A DNA stretch of 14,853 bases from an uncultured Rhodocyclaceae bacterium. Lineage in GTDB: Bacteria > Pseudomonadota > Gammaproteobacteria > Burkholderiales > Rhodocyclaceae. The stretch's first letter is position 1. Each line of letters begins with the position of its first letter. The stretch lies in contig CALAGF010000036.1 in NCBI GenBank assembly GCA_937892345.1, positions 1 through 14,853 of the forward strand, read 5' to 3'. The notes under the pieces were generated by a model. It was not told the DNA's origin, did no database searches, and saw only the letters and a program-made list of their open reading frames with translations. The position numbers and the translations under genes are program-made. Of this stretch, positions 6,971 to 13,946 are shown one piece after another.

Positions 6971-6978
6971 GCCTGTCG
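6964..6978. repeat. Short inverted repeat in the yicC/kinase intergenic region
   Basis: CGACA-ATGCC-TGTCG is a perfect 5-base inverted repeat with a 5-base centre. It overlaps the candidate -10 of the plus-strand promoter and the -35 of the minus-strand promoter. It could be a regulator binding site, but arms this short can occur by chance. Confidence 0.35.
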
Positions 6979-7001
6979 ATTGCATCATAACCGCGAGATC
7001 A

Positions 7002-7949
7002 ATGGCTCAACAAGCCAACCACCCCTTGCCCGGGGGACACCAACTAGAGGAATACACCATCGACCGACAACTGTCGCTCGGTGGTTTTTCCATTGTTTAT
7101 CTCGCCAACGACACCAGCGGACGGCAAGTTGCGATCAAGGAATACCTGCCCAATAGCCTGGCGCTACGGGCGAAAGGCGATATCAAGCCCAATATTACGG
7201 CCGATCACCTCGGCGCCTTCCGCTACGGGATGAAGTGCTTTTTTGAAGAGGGTCGGGCGTTGGCCAAGCTCTCGCACCCGAATGTCGTGCGCGTGCTCAA
7301 TTTCTTCCGTGCCAACGAAACCGTGTACATGGTCATGGAGTATGAGCATGGGCGCACGCTGCAGGAGTTCATCCAGCGTCGCAAGGGCTTGATGTCCGAG
7401 CGCTACATGCGCAGCATTTTCACCCGCATGCTCAATGGCTTGCGTGAAGTGCATTCGCACAAACTGCTGCATCTCGACATCAAACCGTCAAATATTTATC
7501 TGCGCGCCGATAACTCGCCCGTGCTGATTGATTTCGGGGCTGCGCGCCAAACCCTGGCGACGGACCAACCGATTCTCAAGCCGATGTACACCCCCGGCTT
7601 TGCCTCGCCCGAACATTACGGCAGCCGCACCGATCTCGGACCCTGGAGCGATATTTACAGTGTGGGCGCCACGATGTACGCCTGCCTGGCCGGCAACGCC
7701 CCGCCAGCAGCCGACGAACGCCTGAAAAAAGACACCCTGACACCCGCCATGGTGCGCTGGGAAGGCCAGTTCTCCGACCGCCTGCTCGAAATCATCGACT
7801 GGTGTCTCAACCTGAACCATTTATATCGTCCGCAAAGTGTCTTTACCCTCCAGAAAGCGCTGATTGCAGAGATACCTGCGCCGTCCGGCAAGCCTGAACC
7901 GGGCTGGATTGGCCGCTTTGTCGAGAAATTCGGGAATCAGCCACGATGA
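7002..7949 (+). CDS. Soluble Hanks-type serine/threonine protein kinase
   Basis: This is a 315-residue cytoplasmic kinase of the bacterial Ser/Thr (PknB-like) superfamily. K46 in VAIKEYLP is the ATP lysine, E83 or E84 in the next helix is its likely partner, D159 in HLDIKPSN (157-164) is the catalytic base, DFG lies at 177-179, SPEHY replaces APE near 203-206, and D217 is in the WSDIYSVGATMY helix. The glycine loop is LSLGGFSIVY, with serines where canonical kinases have the first and third glycines. The catalytic HRD has become HLD, so it is not an RD-type kinase. There is no membrane segment or sensor domain; a short tail follows the kinase fold. The ATG at 7002 is chosen because it lies after the candidate promoter and begins just before the domain; an in-frame ATG at 6969 is possible. 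Its TGA overlaps the phosphatase ATG. Substrate unknown. Confidence 0.9.
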   Translation: MAQQANHPLPGGHQLEEYTIDRQLSLGGFSIVYLANDTSGRQVAIKEYLPNSLALRAKGDIKPNITADHLGAFRYGMKCFFEEGRALAKLSHPNVVRVLNFFRANETVYMVMEYEHGRTLQEFIQRRKGLMSERYMRSIFTRMLNGLREVHSHKLLHLDIKPSNIYLRADNSPVLIDFGAARQTLATDQPILKPMYTPGFASPEHYGSRTDLGPWSDIYSVGATMYACLAGNAPPAADERLKKDTLTPAMVRWEGQFSDRLLEIIDWCLNLNHLYRPQSVFTLQKALIAEIPAPSGKPEPGWIGRFVEKFGNQPR

Positions 7950-8863
7950 GATTCAGCATCTATCAGGAAAGCCGCCAGGGAGGCCGCGCCAATAACGAGG
8001 ATCGAACGACCTACAGCTATTCGCGCGATGCGGTCCTGATGGTCATTGCCGATGGCATGGGCGGCCATCATTACGGTGAAGTGGCAGCACAAATTGCCAT
8101 CCAGACACTGGCAGATGGTTTCCAGCGCGAAGCCCGGCCCATGCTGGCGGACCCTTTCCGCTTTCTGCAAAAGGGCATGACCAATGCCCACCACTCGATT
8201 CTCGATTACGCCGAACGCCATCGGCTTGATGATTCACCGCGCACCACCTGCGTTGCCTGCATTGTTCAGGACAATGTGGCCTATTGGGCGCACGCCGGAG
8301 ACTCCCGCCTCTTTCTGATCCGTGGCGGCAAGGTGATTGCCCAGACCAAGGACCACTCCCGCTTTCAGTTATTGATGGAAGAAGGTCTGGTCAGCCCTTC
8401 GCAAGCCGCCACACACCCGGAACGCAACAAGATTTACAGCTGCCTGGGCAGCCCGACTACGCCGGAAATTGATTTTTCGCGCAAGACGCCACTGGAACAC
8501 GGCGATGTGATCCTGCTGTGCACCGACGGCCTTTGGGGCGTGACCTCGGGCGATGAAATGGCTGCGGCCATCAAGGGCAACAATCTCCTGCAAGCTGTAC
8601 CGGTACTCCTGTCTCAAGCCGAAACCAAGGCCGGCCCACGCGGCGACAACCTCTCGGTCGTTGCCGTGCGCTGGGAAGAAAGCTATGTCGAAGATGCAAC
8701 GACGGCAATCTCCACTCAGACCATGGCACAAGACGAAGTTACGACCAAACTGGACGAATTCGGCCGCAATCCGGCCTACCGCAGCGATCTCTCCGATGAT
8801 GAAATCGAACAGGCCATCGAGGAAATCCGCGCCGCAATCGACAAGTACACTCCCCGGAAATAA
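7946..8863 (+). CDS. PP2C-family serine/threonine protein phosphatase
   Basis: This is a metal-dependent (PPM/PP2C) protein phosphatase of 305 residues, the likely counterpart of the preceding kinase. All metal-site motifs are present: ED at 18-19 (GGRANNEDR), DGMGG at 36-40, GDSRLFLIRGG from 118, TDGLWG from 193 and GDN at 233-235. The catalytic domain ends near 245. It is followed by a 60-residue tail with a threonine/serine-rich stretch (about 252-267) and a charged helix (DLSDDEIEQAIEEIRAAIDKY). The start overlaps the kinase stop (ATGA), and the ribosome site is weak, so translation is probably coupled. rph follows after 10 bp. Likely role: reversing phosphorylation by the kinase; targets are not identifiable from sequence. 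Confidence 0.92.
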   Translation: MRFSIYQESRQGGRANNEDRTTYSYSRDAVLMVIADGMGGHHYGEVAAQIAIQTLADGFQREARPMLADPFRFLQKGMTNAHHSILDYAERHRLDDSPRTTCVACIVQDNVAYWAHAGDSRLFLIRGGKVIAQTKDHSRFQLLMEEGLVSPSQAATHPERNKIYSCLGSPTTPEIDFSRKTPLEHGDVILLCTDGLWGVTSGDEMAAAIKGNNLLQAVPVLLSQAETKAGPRGDNLSVVAVRWEESYVEDATTAISTQTMAQDEVTTKLDEFGRNPAYRSDLSDDEIEQAIEEIRAAIDKYTPRK

Positions 8864-8873
8864 AGGAAACGCC

Positions 8874-9590
8874 ATGCGTCCCAGCAATCGTCAGCCGGAT
8901 CAACTCCGTGCGGTCAAGATCACCCGCAACTTCACCCGCCACGCCGAGGGCTCAGTGCTCATCGAAATGGGCGATACAAGGGTGTTGTGCACCGCCTCGG
9001 TCGAGGAAAACCTGCCGCCCTTTTTACGCGGCAAGGGACAGGGCTGGGTGACCGCCGAGTACGGCATGTTGCCGCGTGCCACGCATACCCGCAGCGCCCG
9101 TGAAGCGGCCAAGGGCAAGCAAACCGGCCGCACGCAGGAAATCCAGCGCCTGATCGGCCGCAGCCTGCGCGCCGTCACCGACCTGAAGGCTTTGGGCGAA
9201 CGCCAGATCACATTGGACTGCGATGTCCTGCAGGCTGACGGCGGTACCCGCTGCGCCTCCATTACCGGCGCCTGGATCGCGCTCTACGAGGCTTGCGAGA
9301 AATTGATCCAATCCGGCAAGTTGACCGTAAACCCCGTCAAGGACCACGTCGCAGCCATTTCGGTGGGCATCTTCCAGGGCAGCCCGGTGCTTGACCTCGA
9401 CTACCCCGAAGACTCGAACTGCGACACCGACATGAATGTGATCATGACCGGCAAAGGCGGCATCGTCGAAGTGCAGGGCACCGCCGAGGGCGAACCCTTT
9501 ACCCGCGAACAAATGAACGTCTTGATGGACCTCGCCCAGATGGGCATCCGCCAGCTCGTCGCCGAACAGCAAAGCGCGCTGGCCGCATGA
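8874..9590 (+). CDS. rph: Ribonuclease PH
   Basis: RNase PH is a phosphorolytic 3'-5' exoribonuclease that trims tRNA 3' ends and takes part in structured RNA turnover. The 238 residues equal the E. coli length. The N-terminal MRPSNRQPDQLR is typical. R86 and GGTR (123-126) form the phosphate site, and the aspartate-rich segment LDLDYPEDSNCDTDMNV (about 173-188) carries the catalytic acids. The start at 8874 is set by AAAGGA 6 bases upstream; longer in-frame readings into the phosphatase gene are shadows. The C-terminal end overlaps rdgB by 4 nt. The rph-rdgB pairing is common in proteobacteria. Full length, unlike the truncated rph of E. coli K-12. Confidence 0.97.
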   Translation: MRPSNRQPDQLRAVKITRNFTRHAEGSVLIEMGDTRVLCTASVEENLPPFLRGKGQGWVTAEYGMLPRATHTRSAREAAKGKQTGRTQEIQRLIGRSLRAVTDLKALGERQITLDCDVLQADGGTRCASITGAWIALYEACEKLIQSGKLTVNPVKDHVAAISVGIFQGSPVLDLDYPEDSNCDTDMNVIMTGKGGIVEVQGTAEGEPFTREQMNVLMDLAQMGIRQLVAEQQSALAA

Positions 9591-10174
9591 AAAAGCTCGT
9601 CCTCGCCTCGAACAACGCCAAGAAAATGAAGGAGCTCAACGCGCTCCTCGCCCCTCTGGGCTTTGAAATCATCCCGCAGGGCCAACTCGGCATTCCCGAG
9701 GCCGAAGAGCCACACGCCACCTTTATCGAAAATGCGCTGGCCAAGGCCCGTCACGCCGCCCGACTCAGCGGCTTGCCCGCACTGGCGGACGATTCCGGTC
9801 TGTGTGTCAAAGCCCTCGGCGGCGCACCCGGCGTCATTTCCGCTCGCTTTGCCGGCGAGCCGAAATCCGACGCCCGCAACAATGCAAAACTCCTCGCAGA
9901 CTTGGACGGTCAAGCGGATCGGCGCGCCCATTTTGTCAGCTGCCTGGTCCTTTGCCGCAGCGCTGACGACCCGCAGCCGATCATCGCCGAAGGCGAATGG
10001 CACGGACAAATCATCGAGCAGCAGCAAGGCGACGGCGGCTTCGGCTACGATCCGCTGTTCTTTGTGCCGGCATATGGCAAAACCGCAGCCGAACTCGATG
10101 CCGAGACAAAGAACGGCATCTCGCACCGCGGCCAAGCCATGCAGCAGCTGATCGAACGCCTGCCAGCACTGTGA
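9587..10174 (+). CDS. rdgB: Non-canonical purine NTP pyrophosphatase (dITP/XTP), RdgB/HAM1 family
   Basis: It hydrolyses dITP, ITP and XTP to monophosphates plus pyrophosphate, keeping deaminated purines out of DNA and RNA. The 195 residues match the family (E. coli 197). Motifs: SNNAKK at 8-13 (triphosphate binding), TFIENALAKAR at 45-55, ADDSGL at 67-72 with the catalytic and metal aspartates, FGYDP at 152-156 and SHR at 179-181 (base recognition). The ATG overlaps the rph stop (ATGA). The next gene, hemW, probably starts on a GTG overlapping this stop (GTGA), the same rdgB-hemW order as in E. coli. Confidence 0.97.
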   Translation: MKKLVLASNNAKKMKELNALLAPLGFEIIPQGQLGIPEAEEPHATFIENALAKARHAARLSGLPALADDSGLCVKALGGAPGVISARFAGEPKSDARNNAKLLADLDGQADRRAHFVSCLVLCRSADDPQPIIAEGEWHGQIIEQQQGDGGFGYDPLFFVPAYGKTAAELDAETKNGISHRGQAMQQLIERLPAL

Positions 10175-11386
10175 CCGTGGCAAAAACCATCCCGATTTTT
10201 CCGGAAAGCACATGGTCGACCGCCAAAACAGGCGAAAAACCACTTGAATTCCGCAAATCCCCGGTCCTCTCGCTCTACGTTCATATCCCTTGGTGCGTGC
10301 GCAAGTGCCCGTATTGCGACTTCAATTCGCACGAAAAGGGGGGAGAAATCCCGGAGCGCGAGTACGTTGATGCGCTGATCGCCGACCTCCAATCCGCCTT
10401 GCCGCTGATCTGGGGGTCGGCCGGTCCATACGGTGTTTTCTGGCGGCGGCACGCCCAGCCTGCTTTCGCCGGCGGCTATCGACGAGTTGATCGCCGCTTT
10501 CCGGGCACTGGCAATGTTGTCACCCGAGGCTGAAATCACGCTGGAAGCCAATCCCGGCACAGTCGAGGCCAGCAAATTCGCCGGCTTTCGCGCTGCCGGA
10601 GTCAATCGTCTGTCGCTTGGCATCCAGAGCTTCAACGATGATCATCTCAAAGCGCTCGGGCGCATCCACGGCAGCGCCGAAGCGAAGCGCGCGGCACAAC
10701 TGGCCGGCGAACATTTCGAGCGCTTCAACCTCGACCTGATGTACGGATTACCGAATCAAACACCAGAGCAAGCACTTACAGACATCGAAACGGCGCTGTC
10801 TTTTTCGCCACCGCATTTGTCCTGCTACCAATTAACCCTGGAGCCGAACACACCATTTGCGGCCTTCCCCCCGGATCTGCCGGAAGGCGATCTGTGCGCC
10901 GACATGCAGGACGCCATCGAGGCCCGACTGGCAGCCGCCGGCTATGCCAATTACGAAACCTCAGCCTTCGCACAAGCGGGGCGGCAGTGCCTGCACAACC
11001 TCAATTACTGGCATTTTGGTGACTATCTGGGCATCGGTGCCGGTGCGCACTCCAAGCTCACGCTACACGATCGCGTCTTGCGTCAAATGCGCCACAAACA
11101 CCCCAAAGCTTATCTGGACAGCATCCGCAACGGCAATGCCATACAGGAGGCACATCAGGTGGAGGCCGTCAGCCTGCCCTTCGAGTTCATGATGAATGCG
11201 CTGCGCCTGGCGGATGGCTTTGCGCCATCACTCTTCGAATTGCGCACATCACAGCCGTTGACCGTCATCTTGCCGCAACTGAAAGCAGCAGCAGCGGAAG
11301 GGCTGCTCACACTCAGCCCGGAAAAAATTGCGCCGACCGCAAAGGGTCGGCGCTTCCTGAACGTGCTGCTAGAACGCTTCCTCTAA
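10171..11386 (+). pseudogene. hemW: Heme chaperone HemW (radical SAM), interrupted by a 1-base frameshift
   Basis: HemW is a radical-SAM-family heme-binding protein related to, but distinct from, coproporphyrinogen III dehydrogenase HemN. Two frames together make a normal protein of about 404 residues. The first part, from GTG 10171, carries the 4Fe-4S motif C42-x3-C46-x2-C49 (WCVRKCPYCDF) and runs to W81. The second part, from about 10417, carries GGGTPSLLS, ANPGT, GVNRLSLGIQSFND, the HNLNYW heme-binding motif and YLGIGAGAHSK. The frames are offset at a run of five Gs (10412-10416); four Gs would restore an unbroken IWGRPVHTVFSGGGTPS. Both halves are otherwise intact, so this is either a sequencing or assembly indel or a very recent mutation. 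The GTG overlaps the rdgB stop; a second GTG at 10177 is a possible start. As given, the fragments cannot form a working enzyme. Confidence 0.9.
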
Positions 11387-11411
11387 CCCTGCCCGCAAAC
11401 GGGTAGCCGAA

Positions 11412-12077
11412 TCAGCGTGCAGCTTCGGCGACGAAAATTTCGACCCGGCGGTTTTTTGCCCGGCCTGCCGCACTGCCGTTATCCGCAATCGGCTCATGCG
11501 AACCGCGACCATCGATGGCGATACGGCTGGCCGCCACACCGCGTGAGGCCAGATAGTCCCGCGTCGATGCAGCACGATTCACCGACAAGGGATTGTTGAC
11601 TGCATCGCTGCCGACGTTGTCGGTATGGCCGACAATACGCACCTGGGTGACGGGATTCTGGTTCAAGGTTGTGGCAAAACGGTCAAGTACGGCATGCAAC
11701 GCAGGTTTCACGTCGTAGCGCCCTGAGTCGAAGGAAACATCACTGGGAATATCCAGCTTCAGCTCATTGTCTGCCGTTTGCGTGACGCCGATACCCGTAC
11801 CGGCGGTTGCCTGCTCCATCGCCGCCTTCTGCTCCTGCATGTGCTTCGACCACAAATAGCCGCCCCCCGCCCCAAGTGCAGCACCAATGGCTGCACCCGT
11901 GGCGGCACTCTTGCCTTTGTTGCCGCCGGCCGTGACGCCACCAAGGAGAGCACCAGCCACTGCGCCGATGGCAGCGCCCGTGGTTGCGGTACGCTGGTTT
12001 TCATCCATGTTGGCGCAACCGGCCAGCAAACTGCCGGCAGCCAGCAGGGCGATCCCGCGTGAGGTCAGTGTATTCAT
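11412..12077 (-). CDS. OmpA-family outer-membrane lipoprotein with glycine-zipper region
   Basis: This is a 221-residue lipoprotein. The signal peptide ends in the lipobox LLAGC with C21 as the lipidated residue. Alanine at +2 favours the outer membrane. Residues about 32-75 are glycine/alanine-rich repeats (TGAAIGAVAGALLGG, then TGAAIGAALGAGGG), a glycine-zipper pattern seen in YiaD-like proteins. The C-terminal OmpA-like peptidoglycan-binding domain covers about 110-217, with HTDNVGSD at 151-158, LSVNRA and NRRVEI. It should tether outer membrane to peptidoglycan. The ATG at 12077 is chosen for its signal peptide and AAGGAG 6 bases upstream; an ATG at 12107 would add 10 charged residues and lacks such a site. 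It is the last gene of the minus-strand run and faces hemW tail to tail. Confidence 0.92.
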   Translation of the reverse strand: MNTLTSRGIALLAAGSLLAGCANMDENQRTATTGAAIGAVAGALLGGVTAGGNKGKSAATGAAIGAALGAGGGYLWSKHMQEQKAAMEQATAGTGIGVTQTADNELKLDIPSDVSFDSGRYDVKPALHAVLDRFATTLNQNPVTQVRIVGHTDNVGSDAVNNPLSVNRAASTRDYLASRGVAASRIAIDGRGSHEPIADNGSAAGRAKNRRVEIFVAEAAR

Positions 12078-12083
12078 GTCTAT

Positions 12084-12089
12084 CTCCTT
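12084..12089 (-). promoter_or_regulatory. Ribosome binding site deciding the OmpA-lipoprotein start
   Basis: AAGGAG on the minus strand lies 6 bases before the ATG at 12077. This start leads directly into a lipoprotein signal peptide, so the alternative ATG at 12107 is unlikely. Confidence 0.75.
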
Positions 12090-12107
12090 CCTTGTCAGGG
12101 TGGGCAA

Positions 12108-12515
12108 TCAGCCGAAAAAACCACCCTTTTTGAGCATGCCCAAGCCTTGCGCCAGCAAATCACCGCCTTGCGGCAACTCGCCGTTGGGGGTCAGTTGATC
12201 AATCACCTGCGGCAGCAAGTCGGCCAGCCCACCGGAGGCGTTTTCCTGCGACGTACCCAATTGGGAAGCCAGTTGCCCCAGCAAATCACCACCCAGCACG
12301 TTTTGCAGCTGTTGACCGGAAATTGGCAGGTTTTGTCCGGTCGACACCCAGGAATTGACGATTTCACCCAGCCCGCCCTGTTGGAAGGACTGCACCAAAC
12401 CGCCCAGTCCACCCGGCTGTTTGTTGATCAATTGCATGACGACGTCCAGCATCATGTTGTTGCCACCAGACTGATTTCCGGCAACGGCGCCGACGACTTG
12501 ATCGAGAAGACCCAT
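12108..12515 (-). CDS. DUF937 (YidB-like) family protein
   Basis: This is a 135-residue protein of the YidB/DUF937 family, function not established. It begins MGLLDQVVGAVAG, contains repeated glycine/glutamine-rich segments (GGLGGLVQSFQQGGLGEIVNSWVSTGQN, given here in shortened sense as GGLGGLV...GGLGEIV), then ISGQQLQNVLG and a helical LGQLASQLG segment, and ends in LKKGGFFG. There is no signal peptide or membrane span. The NSWVS...NxPIS pattern followed by an LxxVLG motif is the family hallmark. AAGGAG lies about 10 bases before the ATG. It is followed after 30 bp by the OmpA lipoprotein and preceded after a 74-bp gap by ychJ, the largest gap in this minus-strand run, so it may have its own promoter. 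Confidence 0.88.
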   Translation of the reverse strand: MGLLDQVVGAVAGNQSGGNNMMLDVVMQLINKQPGGLGGLVQSFQQGGLGEIVNSWVSTGQNLPISGQQLQNVLGGDLLGQLASQLGTSQENASGGLADLLPQVIDQLTPNGELPQGGDLLAQGLGMLKKGGFFG

Positions 12516-12589
12516 AGTGCTTTAACTCCTTGAGAGATGAGAGTTCATCGTAGCGGAGTGAGACAGCAGGGAATGTGAAAAATTGCGAA

Positions 12590-12976
12590 TCAGCGCAAAT
12601 CGCCGTCCACATAAAACCAGCGACCCTCGTCAAGCACAAAGCGGCTCAATTCATGCAGGCGATGGCCGCGACCTGCAATACGGTAACGCGCAACAAACTC
12701 AACGCTGGCGTGCGTGGCATCCAGCTGTTTGTGAGCACGTACTTCCAGCCCAAGCCATTTACTGTCGCCAGCCGCGAGGTCAAGATCTTCTGGCCGGGTA
12801 CTGACATGCCAGGTCGCCCGCAGGTAATCATCCCGTTTCAAGACATAGGCTGCATAACGTGAACGCATCAAGGCTTCTGCGGTCGCCGCATTTTTCTCCC
12901 CGGCATGCAGTGGACCGCAGCAAGCGGCATACGGTGTGCCGCTGCCGCAGGGACAGAGATGGCTCAGCTTGCCCAC
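12590..12976 (-). CDS. ychJ: YchJ-family (UPF0225) protein with SEC-C zinc motif
   Basis: This is a 128-residue protein of the YchJ/UPF0225 family, molecular function unknown. The N-terminal SEC-C motif CPCGSGTPYAACC (8-20) is a zinc-binding sequence also found at the SecA C-terminus. The rest (LMRSRYAAYVLKRDDYLRATW, then WLGLEVRAH, VEFVARYR and RFVLDEGRWFYVDGD) is the NTF2-like YchJ domain. The start is a GTG at 12976, needed to include the SEC-C motif; it lies inside the end of rdgC, a 13-nt overlap. Most E. coli-type YchJ proteins are about 150 residues and have a second SEC-C at the C-terminus. Here the protein stops after the NTF2-like part, so the second motif is absent. Confidence 0.9.
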   Translation of the reverse strand: MGKLSHLCPCGSGTPYAACCGPLHAGEKNAATAEALMRSRYAAYVLKRDDYLRATWHVSTRPEDLDLAAGDSKWLGLEVRAHKQLDATHASVEFVARYRIAGRGHRLHELSRFVLDEGRWFYVDGDLR

Positions 12977-13926
12977 GGCAAATCAGTGGCGCCGGTCGAT
13001 GCAGAAAGCGGCGCGGCTTCTTCCTGCTCGCCACCCAGTGCCGCCACCAGTTGCGGCAGGAAGCGGGAAAGCTCTCCCGTCATCAGGGCAAAATCGGCGT
13101 CAAACTGTTCGTCGGCATGCTCGGCATTTTTCTCGGCCGCTTCCTTGAGCATATCCAGGAAGGCAAGGCGCTTGATTTCCAGCTTTTCCGTCAGCACGAA
13201 GGAAATGCGCTCGTCCCACGTCAGCGCAAGGCGGGTCGGCAACTTCCCGGCCACCAGATGGGCCTTGATTTGCTCGCCAATACCCTCGCCTTCCAGCGGA
13301 TGGCGCACATAACGCACGGCCGCTTTTTCCTCGGCGACGGATTTCAGCTCGCAATCGCGGTCGACCGTAAAACCGGCAGGCGCCTCGCCACCCGCCAACC
13401 AGTCAGCCATCGCGGATTGGGGCGAGAGCTGGGTGTGCAAAGGTTTGAGCGGAAACTCGTCAAGGCAATGACGCAGGTGCTCGATCACTTCTTCCGCCTT
13501 GCCGGGGCTGCCGGCATCAACGATGAACCAGCCGTTTTGAGGATCGATCCAGACGAAGGTCTTACGCTTTTTGGTGAAGGCGCGCGGCATCAACTCCTCG
13601 GTGACGCGCTCCTTGATTTCCTTCATCTGCTTGCGGCCGGGGGCATAACCTTGTTGATCGGTGATCTGCTCGGCACGCTCCTGTGCCGTTTCGTTGATCA
13701 CCGACGAAGGCAGCAGACGCTGCTCGACAGCCAGCGCAATCAGCCACTGGTGATTGTTGCTGTAGATCAGCGCGCCGTCCTTGCGTGGCGATACCCAGCC
13801 CCGCGATAGCGGCTGGTGGCTGGGGCAGCGCACAAAGGGGCCGCGCCCCAGTTGTTCGTCCAGTTTGGCGAGGTCAATCGACCAGGGGGCAGGCAAACGA
13901 TAAATCTGGAGATTCTTGAACCACAT
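12964..13926 (-). CDS. rdgC: Recombination-associated protein RdgC
   Basis: RdgC is a ring-shaped dimeric DNA-binding protein, nucleoid-associated, that restrains RecA filaments and recombination. The 320 residues are slightly more than the 303 of E. coli. Family segments are MWFKNLQIYRL at the start, ELMPRAFTKKRKTFVWID, SVAEEKAAVRYVRH, KLPTRLALTWDERISFVL, KRLAFLD and QFDADFALMTGELS near the end. A 25-residue tail rich in E, A and S (EQEEAAPLSASTGATD) follows the conserved core. AAGGACG lies about 9 bases before the ATG. It sits 20 bp after trmB and overlaps ychJ by 13 nt. Confidence 0.96.
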   Translation of the reverse strand: MWFKNLQIYRLPAPWSIDLAKLDEQLGRGPFVRCPSHQPLSRGWVSPRKDGALIYSNNHQWLIALAVEQRLLPSSVINETAQERAEQITDQQGYAPGRKQMKEIKERVTEELMPRAFTKKRKTFVWIDPQNGWFIVDAGSPGKAEEVIEHLRHCLDEFPLKPLHTQLSPQSAMADWLAGGEAPAGFTVDRDCELKSVAEEKAAVRYVRHPLEGEGIGEQIKAHLVAGKLPTRLALTWDERISFVLTEKLEIKRLAFLDMLKEAAEKNAEHADEQFDADFALMTGELSRFLPQLVAALGGEQEEAAPLSASTGATDLPWAS

Positions 13927-13946
13927 GAAAAACGTCCTTGCTGCGC

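Noticed and set aside
6861..7001. Extended N-terminus for the Ser/Thr kinase
   Set aside because: The added residues overlap the yicC coding region and the divergent promoter area, look non-conserved, and lie before the candidate transcription start.
10411..10435. Programmed +1 frameshifting to make full-length HemW
   Set aside because: There is no stop codon, slippery heptamer or known HemW precedent at the site. A simple indel in a G run explains the pattern better.
11391..11404. Small hairpin CCCG-CAAA-CGGG between the convergent hemW and OmpA-lipoprotein genes
   Set aside because: The stem is only 4 bp and has no T run on either side, so I do not call it a terminator.
12516..12589. Promoter for the DUF937 gene in the 74-bp gap
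   Set aside because: On the minus strand a TTCACA and a TACGAT are visible but about 21 bases apart, too far for a normal sigma-70 promoter; nothing better was found.
12859..13809. A 316-codon open frame on the plus strand opposite rdgC and ychJ
   Set aside because: It is antisense to two clearly recognised genes, has no recognisable domain, and its composition is what a GC-rich coding strand gives in the complementary frame.
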